From the NCBI GenBank assembly GCA_037954665.1, contig JBBMOL010000013.1, forward strand, positions 2,604,001-2,668,000: a stretch of DNA of 64,000 nt. The letters are read 5' to 3'. The stretch comes from Laguncularia racemosa. Taxonomy: Eukaryota > Streptophyta > Magnoliopsida > Myrtales > Combretaceae. The first letter of the stretch is position 1. Each line of letters starts with the position of its first letter. The notes below the pieces were generated by a model, which did no database searches, was not told the origin of the DNA, and saw only the letters and a program-made list of their open reading frames with translations. Of the stretch, positions 35,664 through 49,148 are shown piece by piece. Position numbers and translations under genes: made by a program.

Positions 35664-38600
35664 TTAACCAGCAACATTAGAAATGTTTAATGTAGTTGAT
35701 AAGGAAGAATGATCTTTCTGCAAGGGAGGAATAAGCTTCCCGGAGTATAAGGTCTCTATAATCCAGTTAGCTGACTGCAATAAGATTAATATCAATAGAA
35801 TAAAATTAATGAATGGCATCTGCTTTTATATATGCAAAGACCAAAGGAATAAAGGGATGAGATGTGAGTAGCTAAAACCCTGTATGGATATTGCTTCATT
35901 AATTATCTGAAGCAACATCACTAGAATTCAAAGAAGAGGCTTCCTCTTTAAGCCATCATAAAGCAATTATTTCTAGTATTGTATATGATACACCTTAGAT
36001 TCATAAGAAAACATTAGTCCATATTGACAAGTACTAACCATCAAAGGTATCTTTCTCTCCGAGGCACAATGCCTCAATTGTCGAGATGTACTTCCATACT
36101 CCATTACAATAATACCCTCAGACAACTCTTGAGTGTCCAGACTCTTGATTAACTGCTGGAGGGTTTTAAATGCCTGTCCACCGCCAAGCTGTGTGGCACA
36201 GGGAAAACAAATACAATTATCTGAACTAGACACTAGAAATTAGTAAACTTATAAATCATCAGAAAGATCAGGAGCTGGCAACTAAACTATGGTAATGGGT
36301 AAATTTTTCACTGCTGTCCAGATGTACTTTTCAAGTCCTTTTCAGCAGTAGGAAGAGCAAAAACCATGTATTAACTTGCCAACAGGATTTAGCAGGGAAG
36401 CACAAATTGTAAGTTGAGTAAGACAAATGATGTGAGATAGCATGCATTCACTTAATGAAAAACTAAGTCAGACAAGCAAATGGTGTCTATTAATGTTCTT
36501 CCAAATACTGCAGATTCCACTAGACAAACATGTCCAAGATGTAAATGAACAAAAAGGATAAGTTTCAGAAGAAAACGAATATTGTCCATAATTTATAGCA
36601 ATGCAATCTGCAGCATGGCTAGTAGGAATTGTATATAAATGCATAGAACCAGTGGATAACTCTCTCATCAAAGAAATACATATATGTTCAGTTTACAGAC
36701 AGGCCACGGTTGTAATTTGACCAGCTACCTTCAAGCACATAAACCACTTTGTAAGATCCATCCATCCGCTATGTATAAGTTGTGCTATATAGATTGATCA
36801 AAAAAGAGCTCTTAGTGAATTTATTATCAGTACCCTATACAACCTATGATGACAAACTAGATCTTAACCACTAAGTGAAACCCCTTGAGGGTTAAGAACT
36901 ACAAAAATTAGTAAGACTGCAATGGAAAAGAATCTGCACATTGAAAATACATTCTGCTGTCCAACATGAGAGTAAATATAATAAAGCAGAATAATGTTCA
37001 TTAATGAAGTGATCCTGCAAATCATTAAAGTAATAAATTATGACATGTTTGTTAGTTTGGCAACTAAGCTGTATGAGATTATTTTTTCAAACCAGCAGTT
37101 GGAAAGACTTTGAAAAGCAATTTTTATATGGACACCTCCACGAGCATGTTGTATTATATTCTATGACAATGATCTATAACAGTTTATAAAGCTGACAATG
37201 TTAGTGGAAAGAGGTGCAATTTTTTTTTCCTCTTCTGATAAATAAGAGGTGCACCAGGTACCTTTATTATTTTCGAAAATTTGATGAAGAAACTGCGCTT
37301 CCCCTGAAGCATGATCCCTATGTTCTTGAAGATAGACCTGCCACTGAGAGGCAATGGCTTCCAAGTCTTGGTAAATTGGACACTGACTTGATTTTGTACA
37401 ATCATATATCTGCAGAAAGAAGAGCTCAAATAACATGCATGATGGGAAATTAACAACTCCAACATTGGAAAAAGACTATATGGTGTTGACCACAAGCACA
37501 AACAGAAGGAAAGGTTACAAGCATTCAATTCTTTTTTTTTTGGGGGGGGGGGGGGGGTGGTGGGGTGGGGTGACAATTTGCAGACATGCACTTCAGTGTA
37601 TGCAATTACCTTCAGAGTCCATAGACAGTAGTCGAAGGTATGGTGATAAAATGTTATGTAACTACAAACTTTTACTTGAGTAAAGTGCACTACAAGGCTC
37701 CAATTCCATGCAAAACTAGTTATATACATAGTTAGCTCATTAATTTTCTCACTTGACCCTTAAAAGACAAATGTTGTTGTATAGAAAATAAAACTCCAGA
37801 GCATATGATGTCGCATAGGTAGAACTTACTTTTCTGGAGGCATGACAGAACCAGCTGCAGCTGAATCCATTATCCAGTTAACTTTTAAGATAAAAGCATG
37901 CAGTGCACAACCACACAAGAACTTGGTCGTCCTTAACTGTAATAACAGAAAAATAACAATTAAAGTTTAGCACAAATAGAGGATATTTCTACGTAGATAA
38001 CAAAGTTATGTCTTTTATTGCAAAATGTGTTCTGCTATAGATAAATCATATTATAGAGTCTAATTATTATTTAATTTTTTGGTAATATATTGATAAAGGA
38101 AAAAGTCCTAATTTTAAAGCCCAATTAATTATATTCCAGTTACAAAAATTAGCTTGCCTTAGTGCCAGAATTCCAGTTTGACGCACCAGAAAGAAATAAT
38201 AAAAGACAACATTGAGAAAAAATATAACAAACCTTCTTTGCAGATACGACAATAAGAGGCAACTGGCAAAATGATTTTGAACTTCTTTGTCCCCGGGAAT
38301 TCAAGAGTGGTATATCTAGTAAGATAGTGCCACCATGTTTCTGAATTAATTCCTCAATCTCCTTCTCCTTGTGACGTGAAAATCCAGTCAATAAGAATTC
38401 AATACCCTCAAAAATTAGCATCTTCTTAGTGATGCGGTCTTTCCAACTCTTCATGCCATGAAGTTTAGAGTCTAAAAGTGGGTCATAAAATCTAGACCTT
38501 CTGGGTGGTAGGCTAGCTGCACCTACAAAAAGGTTTTCAAAAGGGGGAAAAAAATAAGAAAGACCTATAAATTAGAAACTCTGTTTAATTGATGAACTGT

Positions 38601-41600
38601 AATTGCGAGGATCATCTTAAGTTTCTTACAGTTTTTGAGCGTAGAGGGTGAATCTTGTACACTCCTTTCCACCTGTATTGGCATTTTGGCTTCCAAGAAA
38701 CATACTCTTTTTATTTTTGGACCATGATCACTGGCTTGATCAGTATGCTGAAGCGGGACCTTCTCATAAGTTTTGCTCCGATGAACAGCTGTAATTGCTG
38801 GTGATTGAAGCTGCTTTCTACTCTTCTTCACCAAAGTATCCTTTACCAGGTGCCTAGTAGCCTGAAAACAGCGCTTTCTTCTGTTACCCAAAATAAGAGG
38901 GAAACTCCCCTTGATTTGAGGCTGAGGCAGAGATTTGTCTTGTGCTGGAAGATCCTTACAGGTCGTTCCTTGATCCCCATATTTATACTTAAGGATTCCA
39001 CTATGAGTTTTCTTGCTATTTCCGGCAGTACAGCGATCAGATACTGCATTCAGTTGCAATTCTAAAAAACTTTGTCTGTTCGAAGGTTGAGCTGAATCCA
39101 ATTTAGGATCTGATGAAGTCATTTGTTTACATTCTGTGGGACATGATGAACCAGAGAAAATTAAATTTCTCATTAAGACCGATTTATAGCTGGGTAAGAG
39201 CATACTATAATTCCTTAGTGAGGATAGCTTCCTTCGAGCATTTCCATGCTGATCCATTTCAGTGACATTTTGGTTGTGAGGAGCACAGCAATCCACATTT
39301 GAATGTGAGGGAAAGTTTGTCAAACTAATTTCCGATGTAGGGTTGCCACATTTCTCAATATCACCATCCTCTATGTCATTTTGACTTCTAGGTTGGACAG
39401 ATCCAGGATCCTCAGTGGAGATACTGCAAGGAACTATGGAACAAAGAGGATCCACCCATGATAAACTTGAAGATCCCACAACCCCTTGAGAAACAAGAAT
39501 GTCCTCATATGCTTTGTCACATGAACCTCTGATGCATATGCTTGATTGTGAAGGCATAACTTTATTTGTCTTTATGACAGAATTTTCATCTGACACGGTA
39601 TCGGCAGATTCAGAGAGAAAACTTGTCTCACCAACAAAAGGCTTGGTAATGTTTGCAGCAATTTTATATTTTAACCGAGCAGTGGCATCAAATTCCTTCC
39701 AAATGAAAAATTTAGCACATTGAACAAGGTAAAGCAGTCATCAGAATGGTGAGCCAAAATTTGTTTGAGATGCAGAGATGAAAAAACTCTTATATGCACA
39801 AAAAATGATTACATGGTAAAAGAAGTGCAATCCTATCAGCAAAAAAGGTAGGAAATAACAATACTTTCTAAAAGAATGTATATGAGGTTTCAGTGACAAA
39901 GAAAAGGTTATAACTTACAAAATCAGAGTAGGTATGGTATTTTTAATAAAATATGAAAGAACACATATTCCAACAAATGCACACATAAAGTTACCAGCCT
40001 GTCTTATGGTTTCAATTACATATATACGACAACAATAAACTTAAGCTTTTGGATGTAGGAACATATATTTCCTTTCTTCTTTTTCTCTTTTTATTTATGA
40101 TTATATGTTTATTTATTTAATTATTTTGTGAAGGAGATGGTCTAGTTTGGGGGTAGGTGGGTTGGGGTTTTTTTTTGGGGTGCCCGACGGGGTGTTAAGC
40201 AATGTTTTGCTTTCCCTTTCCAGTTTCTTGTACAATCTACTTTCTCCCCACCAACATGCATTAAGAGAGTCGAAGAGCAACTTTATTTAAATGGAAATGA
40301 CGTGAAAACGCATAACCAAGCTGCATCTCACACCTTTGTTTCCAAGCCACCAAACCTTTGTCTTTGCAATCTATCTGGATCATTACTGTTTCCTTTATCT
40401 TCACCTGCAGAGATAATGGAGCAAGACCATGACTTCAAACAAAACCAGAAACATTAACACACAACAAATATATTGCAAGCTTACCAGCATTGTCTGTAAT
40501 TTGAGTTGGTGAAACTTGGGTCCGACATAAGGTTCCATCCTCCATGGCAAAAGCAAGTTTCTGAATGATGGAAATGCATCTTGTTAGTTATCTTAGGGTA
40601 ACAAATCTAAGGTTTTCAAGGTAAATTTGGTTGAAAGGAGGGAATGGATGCAAGTGGCTAGAGAAGTTATTTTACCTTTTGCATGGTTGAACAAGAAGAA
40701 AGTTTCTCAGTTGGCTGAGGAGACATAATTTCCATACGTGTGGCCTTATTGGAGGTGTGTGGACCAAAAGGTAAATCACTAGGACCATCTTGGGAATGCT
40801 CCAAATGTATAGGTTCTAATAATTGGTGCTTCGCTGAGGTTTTATCACTTGACAAAACAATATCAGAATGATTCTTTGGTTTTTCACTACACAATCTTGC
40901 ACGTTTAAAACAGCCGTGGTACTTCAAAGGCTCATTAGAGACTGGTGTTTCTTTTACTTGAGAAATATCCATTCCTACATCTGATCATGATTGCCACTAA
41001 AAGCGAAGCCTACATCTTCAAATGCTTCCACCATATTGTCTTCCAGGCCAAGAAGAGAATCCTCCTCATCTGTCTCCTCAATGATGCAATCATGTGGATC
41101 TCCAAACCTCTCAAGCCGTGCTTGCTTTACTCGAAGAGCAACTTCAACTACAGCTAAACTAGGCAGAGATTTGAGAGCTGATTCACCCTGTACCATTTCA
41201 TGTATGACCACTGCCTCAGAAGCTGCAACAGAGAGCTCAATGGCATCATCTACCTCAGCATCTTTGAGATTTCTGAGTGTTGATTCTCTGTCAAACATTT
41301 TTGCTTGATCATTCTCAATAATTTTCTCAGCAGTTCCAATTTGTTGGACTGCTAGATGTGAAACAGATTCACAATGATCCTGAGATGCATTTGAAGCATG
41401 GATTTTGCTGTAGGTTGAATCTCTACTAAAGGAGAGATGTAGATGAAAATGAAGCACCTGTAAAGAAGCAGAATCTAGTCAGATGGGAATCGAATAAAAC
41501 CTTAAAAGTTAATTCAGAACAGCAAATAAGTAAAATTGAGATACAACTTATATATATAATCTTTTTGCAGGTAGAAGGCTAGAGAGAATAGACCAATAGC

Positions 41601-42634
41601 ACATTGGTCCGAAAGCTTCAAGCATATATGATATGCAGATTTCCTTGACATGTGACGTGGATCAAATTTTCACATCTTTGAATTGATAATAATAGATTAA
41701 TAAGTAATAAAAGAAATCAATAACTAAGGTTTTGGAGGAGCTACATATGCCCATAAAGCTTTATTAGAACATACCGATCAATAGATCACTTCCATTATCA
41801 TTCATCTGGCTGCTCAAATAACTCACAAATCACAACATAGTTCACCAAACACATGAAATTAATATAATAAATTTACATAAATCCTACAAGCACAAAGAAC
41901 AAAGCATATACAAGCTAAAATTTTCATTCCTACCATAGAGTCACTTTGCACCATTAATAGTCATTATATTGTCAACTACACCAAGGCTATTGTTTTAACT
42001 GTAATGGACCTTATTTTTGTTATATTTGAAAAGATAAAACTGTAATAGGGAAGGATTTCCCCTCTACACACTTACACAATCACAGAAAGAAAACATTGCT
42101 TACGCTTCCATAAATTCAGCTAAGAACTTAACTTACATCTCCAGGTGATTCAACTACTGTAACTGGAGAACTACTGTTATCTTCACCGGATAAGAACAGA
42201 TGCAAATTATTGTTCCTAACTTCATATTCATCATCTTTCGATGGTTCCTTAACATCTTCTACTTCATCGTGATTTCGAAATGCCAATTCCTCATTCTGTT
42301 CATCGCAACTCAACACAAAAATAAATAAATAAGTAAAAATTAAAAAAAAAAAAGAATTCATGAAATTAATACTTCAGATATACAAAGTGAAGTAGTACTA
42401 GTTGCGGACCTTTGACGGTTCTTGCGATCTGATTTGCTGTGGTTGAAGCCAGTCCGGAAGCCAAGCGAAATCCTGAGAACTCAATGCATATTAACGTAAG
42501 GAAAATAACCAAAAGAAGAAGAAGAAACGAAGTGATGAATGTGACCATGCAGCATTGAATTACGAGATTAAAGAAGCGCGATTCGGTACCTCAGAGAATT
42601 GAGGAAGACGGAAGCCTAACCCTAGGTTTTGCAT
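35664..42634 (-). CDS. BRCT-domain DNA-repair-type protein, 12 exons, exon 4 frameshifted
   Basis: Coding exons on -: 42634-42590, 42472-42410, 42295-42137, 41457-40676, 40560-40485, 40404-40334, 39695-38630, 38522-38233, 37936-37830, 37409-37262, 36188-36039, 35774-35664. All introns are GT-AG, and the phases agree except in exon 4 (782 nt, one base short). There the frame stops at about 40984, just before MDISQVKETP in the next frame. With one base restored the product is about 1022 residues. The N-terminus has DFAWLPDWLQ; a central acidic, serine-rich region contains AIELSVAASEAVV and EETDEEDSLLGLED. Exons 8-12 encode two BRCT repeats (about 775-870 and 885-1010), with LIFEGIEFLLTGFSRHKEKE, KVNWIMDSAAAGSVMP and ANWIIETLYSGKL carrying the conserved Trp residues. 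BRCT pairs bind phosphoproteins in the nuclear DNA-damage response. It resembles the large plant BRCT proteins of the Arabidopsis At3g21480 type, an identification from memory. Confidence 0.85.
37541..37572 (+). repeat. T-run followed by G-run in a BRCT-gene intron
   Basis: Ten T followed by 16 G (37542-37557), then TGGTGGGGTGGGG. On + this could form G-quadruplexes; in the minus-strand transcript it is a C-rich stretch before an A-run. Intron 9 of the BRCT gene. Confidence 0.6.
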
Positions 42635-44003
42635 TGGAGATTGAATGTTTCGCCGTGGACGTGTCGAAGCTGCTCTCTCCTTTCTGAGTGACAACGCTTG
42701 ATTCTGCGAGTGCGCGAGAGCATTCGCGCCAAATTCAATAAACGCGGGGTGCTGTGAGGACGGTCCATAAGGTGTATCGAAAGAATGGGCCTGGGCCTCA
42801 TCAAGAATTGGATATAATTGGGGAAGGAAGGTAGGAAGGAAGGAAGGAGGCGAGTCAGTACCCCTGTTCGGATAATTTAAGCAGTATATGCTCGAATGGG
42901 ATGGGATGGGATTGCAACAGAGAGTAATCATATACTAGTGTATTTTTTTATATAATCATTTTTAGTTCACTAAAACTGACCATTCTGTGTTGTTTAAATA
43001 ATTTCATTTAGAATTATATGAAATATCTTTAAGCGAATAAAACATAATTTCAACGAAAACGATCTTCTAACTCCTCCTACTATCCTCTTCGTCACTTCTT
43101 AGTACTCTCTGATAATCCTTCACTCCATTGGCATGCTAGCATCAACAAATATCTAACTGACTGATATGTTAATCTTGCTTATCAATGTTGATGGTCGTGT
43201 TAAGAACGATTAATTGCTAAGTTAGATTCCTTAAGTTACAAATTTCACTTATGTATTATTATTATTTTTGAATGTCTAGATACTGAGCTAAATTGCAGTT
43301 ATTTTGGGTCGATTATTGTCTTTCTAGCTAATTTTGGTCTATTTTACTTGAATATATATATATATATATATATATTTTATGAGCGTTTGTAAGCTTGAAT
43401 CATTAAAATACAAAATAGATATGTAAAATTAGATAAAATATCTCTATGTTTTCGATTTTTTTATCCCATATCAAATACACATCCTACATGCTTTCCATAA
43501 ATGCCACTACATCACATGTTACAATCGAGTCTTGTCATAATCAACCTGTATATATTTGTACATTATAAAAGTTAAATCATGACATCCGTATCAAGCAATT
43601 AGCTTCCGATTGACGAGGACAAAGCTGGATACATCCAAAGGAAAATAGAGAAACTTTATGCCACTCCTCTAATATCCAATGTCACTGTTTTCGAGTCTGT
43701 TTCCATGACCATGATCTACTGACTCATTTTCTGTGCATTTGGCTTCTAAGATATGAAATTGAAAAACTTTTATGCTCTTGGAAGTTGCAGCTTTAGCAGA
43801 CTTTTATTTAGGGCTCAAATTTCTAATAAATATACATTACACTAATTATAATCCTCAAAATCCTATCTTACATGCATCATGCACTATAACTAAATCTTTT
43901 CAACTATTAAATACTATTTTATTCACTTCAAAAGATTTTAAATACTAATAGCTTTTAATAGCATAGTTGAAAACACTAAAAATAGTGGCAATGCTCAAAT
44001 ATT
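42635..44003. other. Promoter side of the BRCT gene and intergenic DNA
   Basis: The 5' UTR and promoter of the minus-strand BRCT gene should lie just right of 42634. The area to about 42900 is less AT-rich and contains GAAGGAAGGAAGG repeats. A (TA)n tract is at 43352-43375. No other gene seen. Confidence 0.4.
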
Positions 44004-44096
44004 GAGATATGTGTCAGTTTGTTCCTTTGGAACAAACTAATTCCTAAAAAATAGTTTCAAAAAAAGTATTTCTTGGAATATTATTCTAAAATTGCA
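44004..44096 (+). repeat. MULE left TIR
   Basis: Pairs with the reverse complement of 53883-53976. Shared words include CTAATTCC/TTAATTCC, GTTTCAA and AAAGTATTT followed by TTGGAATA. Confidence 0.75.
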
Positions 44097-44639
44097 AGTT
44101 AGGACTGTAATTTCAAAATACGAAAAAATTGCATATCTAACTTGCTATTTCAGTTAGGAGTAAATCATGGGTTCATACTGTGATTTAACGTTAAGTGATA
44201 TGGTATGTTTTTTAGTAAATTGTAGTACTAACTTGCAATTTACCCTCGACTAAAATCGTAGTTCCAACCCGCAATTTAGTCAAGCACCTTATATCCCCTT
44301 GTGTGGACATAGAACGACATTTGTAGCAAACTTTGACACGATTTTTTTCTCGATTTCCTCCACTTTCTCTCTAAAACACATCTACAAAACATGGTTTTTC
44401 GCTTATAAATTGTAATTCTGCAGCTCCAACTCACGATTTTGGTTTTTATTAAAGTAAGTATCACTTATTTTGTGTAAAAATTCATTGTAAATTTGATTTC
44501 TTAAATTTAATGATTTTACACTCCATTATTATTTCTCTTTATGAAATGTAATGTGTTATTGTGATTTTGTAATAAATGAAAGTTAAGATTGAAAGCATAT
44601 TCGAAATTATACATTGTTCTATACCAATTAGTGAAAAAA

Positions 44640-45075
44640 TTGTATGATTTGCCATAATCTGTAGAATTTATCTCGATTTTATTAAATTTGCCCAAATTTA
44701 TAAGATTTGTTCCAAATTTATTAAAATTGCTATAATTCGTAGAATTTGCCCCAATCTTGTTAAATTTACCTAAATTTGTGGCATTTGCCTCAATTTTATT
44801 AAAATTACCCTAAGTCATAAAATTTACTCAATTTTAGTAAATTTGCCCCAATTTTATTAAAATTGCCCTAATTTGTAGGATTTACCCCAATTTTAGTAAT
44901 TTTTTCTTAATTCGTAGAATTTACCCTAATTTTGTATAATTTACCTCAATCTTATTAATTTTGCCAAAATTTGCAAGATTCGCCCCAATTTTATTAAAAT
45001 TGCCATAATACATAGAATCTACCTCGATTTCAGTAAATTTTCCATAATTTGTAGAATTTTCCATGACTTGAAGAA
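44640..45075. repeat. Degenerate 39-bp minisatellite inside the MULE
   Basis: About eleven decayed tandem units with a period near 39 bp. Each combines a half around AATTTGTAGAATTTGCCCC and a half around AATTTTATTAAAATTGCCC, which suggests an older 19-20 bp unit. It lies between the left TIR and the transposase, where MULE subterminal repeats are common. Confidence 0.75.
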
Positions 45076-45347
45076 TTCATCACAATTTTGTAAAGATAGC
45101 GGATTTTGTGAGATTTGCAATATTTTTCCATAGAAATATCATGTATGGTATAGATAGACCATATTATGATAGGGAACCTATTAAGAAAATTAAAGTAAAG
45201 ATGAATGTGAGGTTTATATAATTGTTGATCAAAATATGTGCAGCCATCAAAATTGATCTTACCTCCCTCTAAGTGAAGGCGTTCCACAGGCATCCAACAA
45301 TTTTTAACTTAGGTTATGTTTAGCCAAAATATCCTTTGATGCCAATA

Positions 45348-46727
45348 ATGGATGATGATGATGTAAAAGCTCTTGTTGAATTTCCTTAAGATGCTGGTCG
45401 ATTGTTCATCAAGGAGTCGCTCATTAAATTAGAAGGTCATTCTATCCTCACTGAATGTAAAACTATAGGTTATGAGACTACGATGATTCTCTCCCCACTG
45501 GGTCAAGAATGTATAAATGTTGCAACTACATTTAAATGGATCGATGATTTTCAACGAAATTATGTAAAATACAGTGACATGGATTTACTTATCAAAAATA
45601 CTCTTAGTAGGGAGATCGAAGAGGTTTATAATGACATATTTGTTGATTCCAGAGAAGAAGTTGTAAACGAGGATGATGAAACTAGTGGGCTCTGCATAAA
45701 TATTGAGTTTGACACATCCGATGATTCTCTACCTCCAATGTTCCTAGAGGTTTCCAATGCACACACTGTTGTGTCTAGCTCTCTAATGGTTGATCTCAAA
45801 ACTCCATCATTCAAGCATCTTATTCCATTCTTCAGTAAGAGGGATGGTGGTGATGGGTATGTAACATTTGAAAGAGTACTCTATCTTCAGATGACTTGAC
45901 ATTTGGTGATAAGTTGAGGAAAATAATGTGGTTTTCCATAAAGTTTGATTTAATATATGTTGTGAAGGCATACCATATAAAGAATCACCATAATTATCTT
46001 ATCGATGAGTCTGACATGAAGTTATGGCATGTTGCTTGCACCAAGAGGAACAGGGGATGTAGATGGCGACTTTGTGCATGCCAAAAACGAATGGATGGAG
46101 ATATTGTAATTACCATTGTTGAAGGGCCGCACACATGTATCAATCTCTTATTGAATCAAGACTATCCACAATTGGACTCAAGCTCTATAGCACGTTACTT
46201 CTTAGGTTAGGTTGGAAATGAACTTGATATAAAGGTGTCCGTGCTAAAGCAAAATATCCACAACACATTCGGGTATCTAGTGACAAAGAGATGTATATGG
46301 GATGGTAAAAGGAGGGAAATTGAAGCTGTATATGGGAATTGGGATAAATCATACATGGAGTTGCCTAAACTATTAAATGCCATCCAGATTAGTAACCTAG
46401 GTACGTATGTCGAGTGGCAAGGTTGGCCAACTATGACAAAAGGTAAAGTAATCTTTTGAAGAGTATTTTGGACATTTAGGCCATGCATCGAGACATTCCA
46501 GCATTGTAGGCCGGTTGTTAACATCGATGGAACCTTTTTGTTACAAGAAATTCAACCACAAACTTCTCATTGCATATGGCATAGATGATGCTAACCACGC
46601 AATCCCTTTAGCATTTGCATTGGTGAGTAAAGAATTCTTCATCTCTTGGTCAAACAAGTGTGAGCGCTTGCTTGGCATTAAGCCTAGCCCTTGTGATATA
46701 TCTAGGAGATGGCTAAAGTTGTCCTAG
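45348..46727 (+). pseudogene. MULE (MuDR) transposase remnant
   Basis: An ATG at 45348 is followed by a stop after thirteen codons and then a 165-residue open stretch. Next comes the MuDR-type zinc/DNA-binding region at 45896-46210 (KAYHIKNHHNYLIDESDMKL, HVACTKRNRGCRWRL, GPHTC). After a stop, MSVLKQNIHNTFGYLVTKR and GNWDKSYMELPKLLNAI follow (46235-46459). The first catalytic aspartate segment VVNIDGTFL is visible near 46512, and IPLAFALVSKE near 46600 in a shifted frame. The sequence is cut before the distal part of the DDE core. Decayed by stops, indels and truncation. Confidence 0.78.
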
Positions 46728-46769
46728 TTAAAGAATTCTTTTGGGGGGCTATTGGATAACGCGGACGAA

Positions 46770-47870
46770 TTATCCATCATATGGTATGTACATGCATACA
46801 TCCTCCAGCTAATGGGTAAACTCGTCTTTACAGATAAATCTTCTAGCCTAGTCCACTTGATGTTTCTCTTACTTCTGGAGGATTTTCAAGTGGCAAGGCA
46901 AAACAGCTAGGGAGTAGTATACTTAGCTTGGTTGTATAGATTTCTATGCAGTGCAACTGATGCATCTACACAGGAAATTGGAGGAGCTATGATTCTTCTA
47001 TAAATTTGAGCTTGGGATAGATTTCAACACATCGCCTTGACTCAACGTCAAGTCTATGTTCTCTATGATGCTTCTTTGGCATGTCATGTTTGGCATCATG
47101 CATGTGGCTACTCATGTCCTTGCCCAGTACCGAGACAAGTCTAAATCAATAGACACCTAAGTAGGTATGGTGCATTAGTTGATTTAATATTGTTTACTTT
47201 ACTCGTGTATTATTCATTAAAGAACTTAATTTCTTGTAGATATATTGGATGTCATATACACATGAGCTCCTAGAGTAGATTCTCTCTTCTTGTCAAGAAG
47301 GGGGGGTGATATTTTTTGTGCTCGAGTGCCTCTAATTTGCTTCCATATTATGGATTGGCACCATCTTAATTGGGTGATGTAGCAATTTGGTGGGATCTAG
47401 AGGATTCTACAACAGTGCAACATGTCTCCTTCCCTCCATAGGATTTATCTTAAAGGGGAAACTAATGAGAATTTGAGGAGACATACACTCTATATCTAAC
47501 AATGGGAGTAGCATCGATTCTCTATTGTTCAACTAGAGTTCAACAACACATTGTCAGATGGGGTAGATCTTGCAGATTACCTTTGGTATCATAGTGTCAC
47601 ATGATGGTACATTGGCCGAACTAGAGCCATACTCGATGCCTTGGTAAGTCGCTTTAATTACATCATTATAGTTTTATGTTTTCTACATTGTATTATTAAT
47701 ATACTTGACTTTCCATGCAGTCAGATTGCTTTACTCGCATTAAGGTGTTGAATTCCCTAGAAGAGTCCTTGGCCATAGTAGCTATTGAGAGGCATTTCCT
47801 TCGGGATTATGATGGTGTTACATTATTCTCTCTAGATCATTAGGAGCACCATTAAGAGATGTCTCCACCT
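46770..47870 (+). pseudogene. Plant mobile domain (PMD) remnant in the MULE
   Basis: In broken frames the product shows AYILQLMGKLVFTDKSSS, VHLMFLLLLEDFQVARQ, YLAWLYRFLCSATDASTQEI and GGAMILL (46785-47000). It continues with words near 47330-47570 such as LICFHIMDWHH and LADYLWYHSVT. This is the pattern of the plant mobile domain found in MAIL/MAIN-type proteins and in phosphatase-7-long-form annotations, many of them transposon-borne. It follows the truncated transposase on the same strand, so I read both as parts of one MULE. No function expected from this copy. Confidence 0.68.
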
Positions 47871-48605
47871 CGTGCCACTTGAGGGAGAGGATAGGCTCGT
47901 CTTAGCAGCTATCGTCAACAAGCAGTGCAAGATCAATCTTCTAGTCCTCTTGCAGATGCCCCACCTGTTCATTACTTACTGGTGGGTCATTTTTCTCTAT
48001 ATTACGATGATCTAACTTTTAGTGTTGATTCTATGGAGTTTTATACACCTGATGTCGACATATTGTATACGTTTACGACTACTCCACCTGCTCATTAGAA
48101 GAAAAAAGCACCTAAGTACATAGGATATGGGCGAGGGGGGGTCACATAGGTAGATCCTTGATATATTTTATGGGATAAACTACCATTCTAAGCCTAAACC
48201 CATCCTGACATCAAAGGATCTAGCAACTTTTTTCATATTGAAGAGGGTTTAGCACGATATGAATAGAGACATTATGAAAGACAACATTGAAAAAGGGATT
48301 AGGCATATATATATTTAGCTATGTAATTATATGCTATTTTTTTCATTTTCCTAAAATGTATATGTATTTTTATCTTTGTTTACTTTAGTTATGTAATTTT
48401 ACTTGTATAGTTTAAACAAATTGATAAAATCATTTTTTTTTCTCCAATTGATTTATATTATGAACTTCAAAATTATCATAGGAAATTGTATGTTTAAACA
48501 TGTAACTTTTTTAAAAATTGTAGATCGAGACTGCAAGTTTTGTTTACAAAAAAATTGTAGATTGGAACTGAAATTTCATTTGATGAAGAAATCACATAAC
48601 ATATG

Positions 48606-48846
48606 TGTTGAAAATCTTCCAAAGTTAGTATGTAGATAAATAAGGAAAGCATATGGCTAATTGACAGCCATATAATCTTGATATTTATAGCAGAAGAATC
48701 AAATCTTATAGGATTTAATGTGATATATTTTTATTCTTTATTTAGTCTTCTTAGATTAAGGAAAGATAGGTTGTACACTAGTATATATATACAATACTTG
48801 TATCACTTTCTGAATAAGAGAAAATAAAGAATTCCAAATCTCTTCA
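48606..48846 (+). repeat. Copia-A 5' LTR
   Basis: 241 bp, TGTTGAAAATC to AAATCTCTTCA. Direct repeat with 53633-53882. Confidence 0.92.
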
Positions 48847-48928
48847 TGGTATCAGAGCCTTCCTCCTTCTATTTTTTTTTTCTTCTGCCGTGACTCAATT
48901 TCTGCTTGACGTATCTCTCATTCCGACC

Positions 48929-48961
<33 letters not shown>

Positions 48962-49148
48962 CTGCCGTGATCCATTCTGATCGTGCTTCTGTCGGAGCCT
49001 TTCACGTGTCTGACGTGATTCTATCATTCCCTTCTCAACCATAGCTAGTAATCCGACAACATACACACTCTAGTATCACGACATTCTCCTTCAACCAATT
49101 GGTCAATCCTCCATCTCCTAGAATTATTGAATTTGTCTTCACCAGGAA

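Noticed and set aside
37184..37729. 181-codon minus-strand open frame
   Set aside because: It is BRCT exon 10 plus read-through of flanking introns, including the C-rich tract; only 37262-37409 is coding.
42560..42931. 123-codon minus-strand open frame at the BRCT gene start
   Set aside because: It covers the 5' UTR and exon 1 in a frame that does not match the spliced protein.
44640..45075. CRISPR-like array
   Set aside because: Units are contiguous and degenerate with no conserved repeat separated by unique spacers; this is a tandem minisatellite in plant DNA.
48869..49066. Minus-strand open frame with a poly-lysine run
   Set aside because: It is the complement of the T-run in the copia-A leader.
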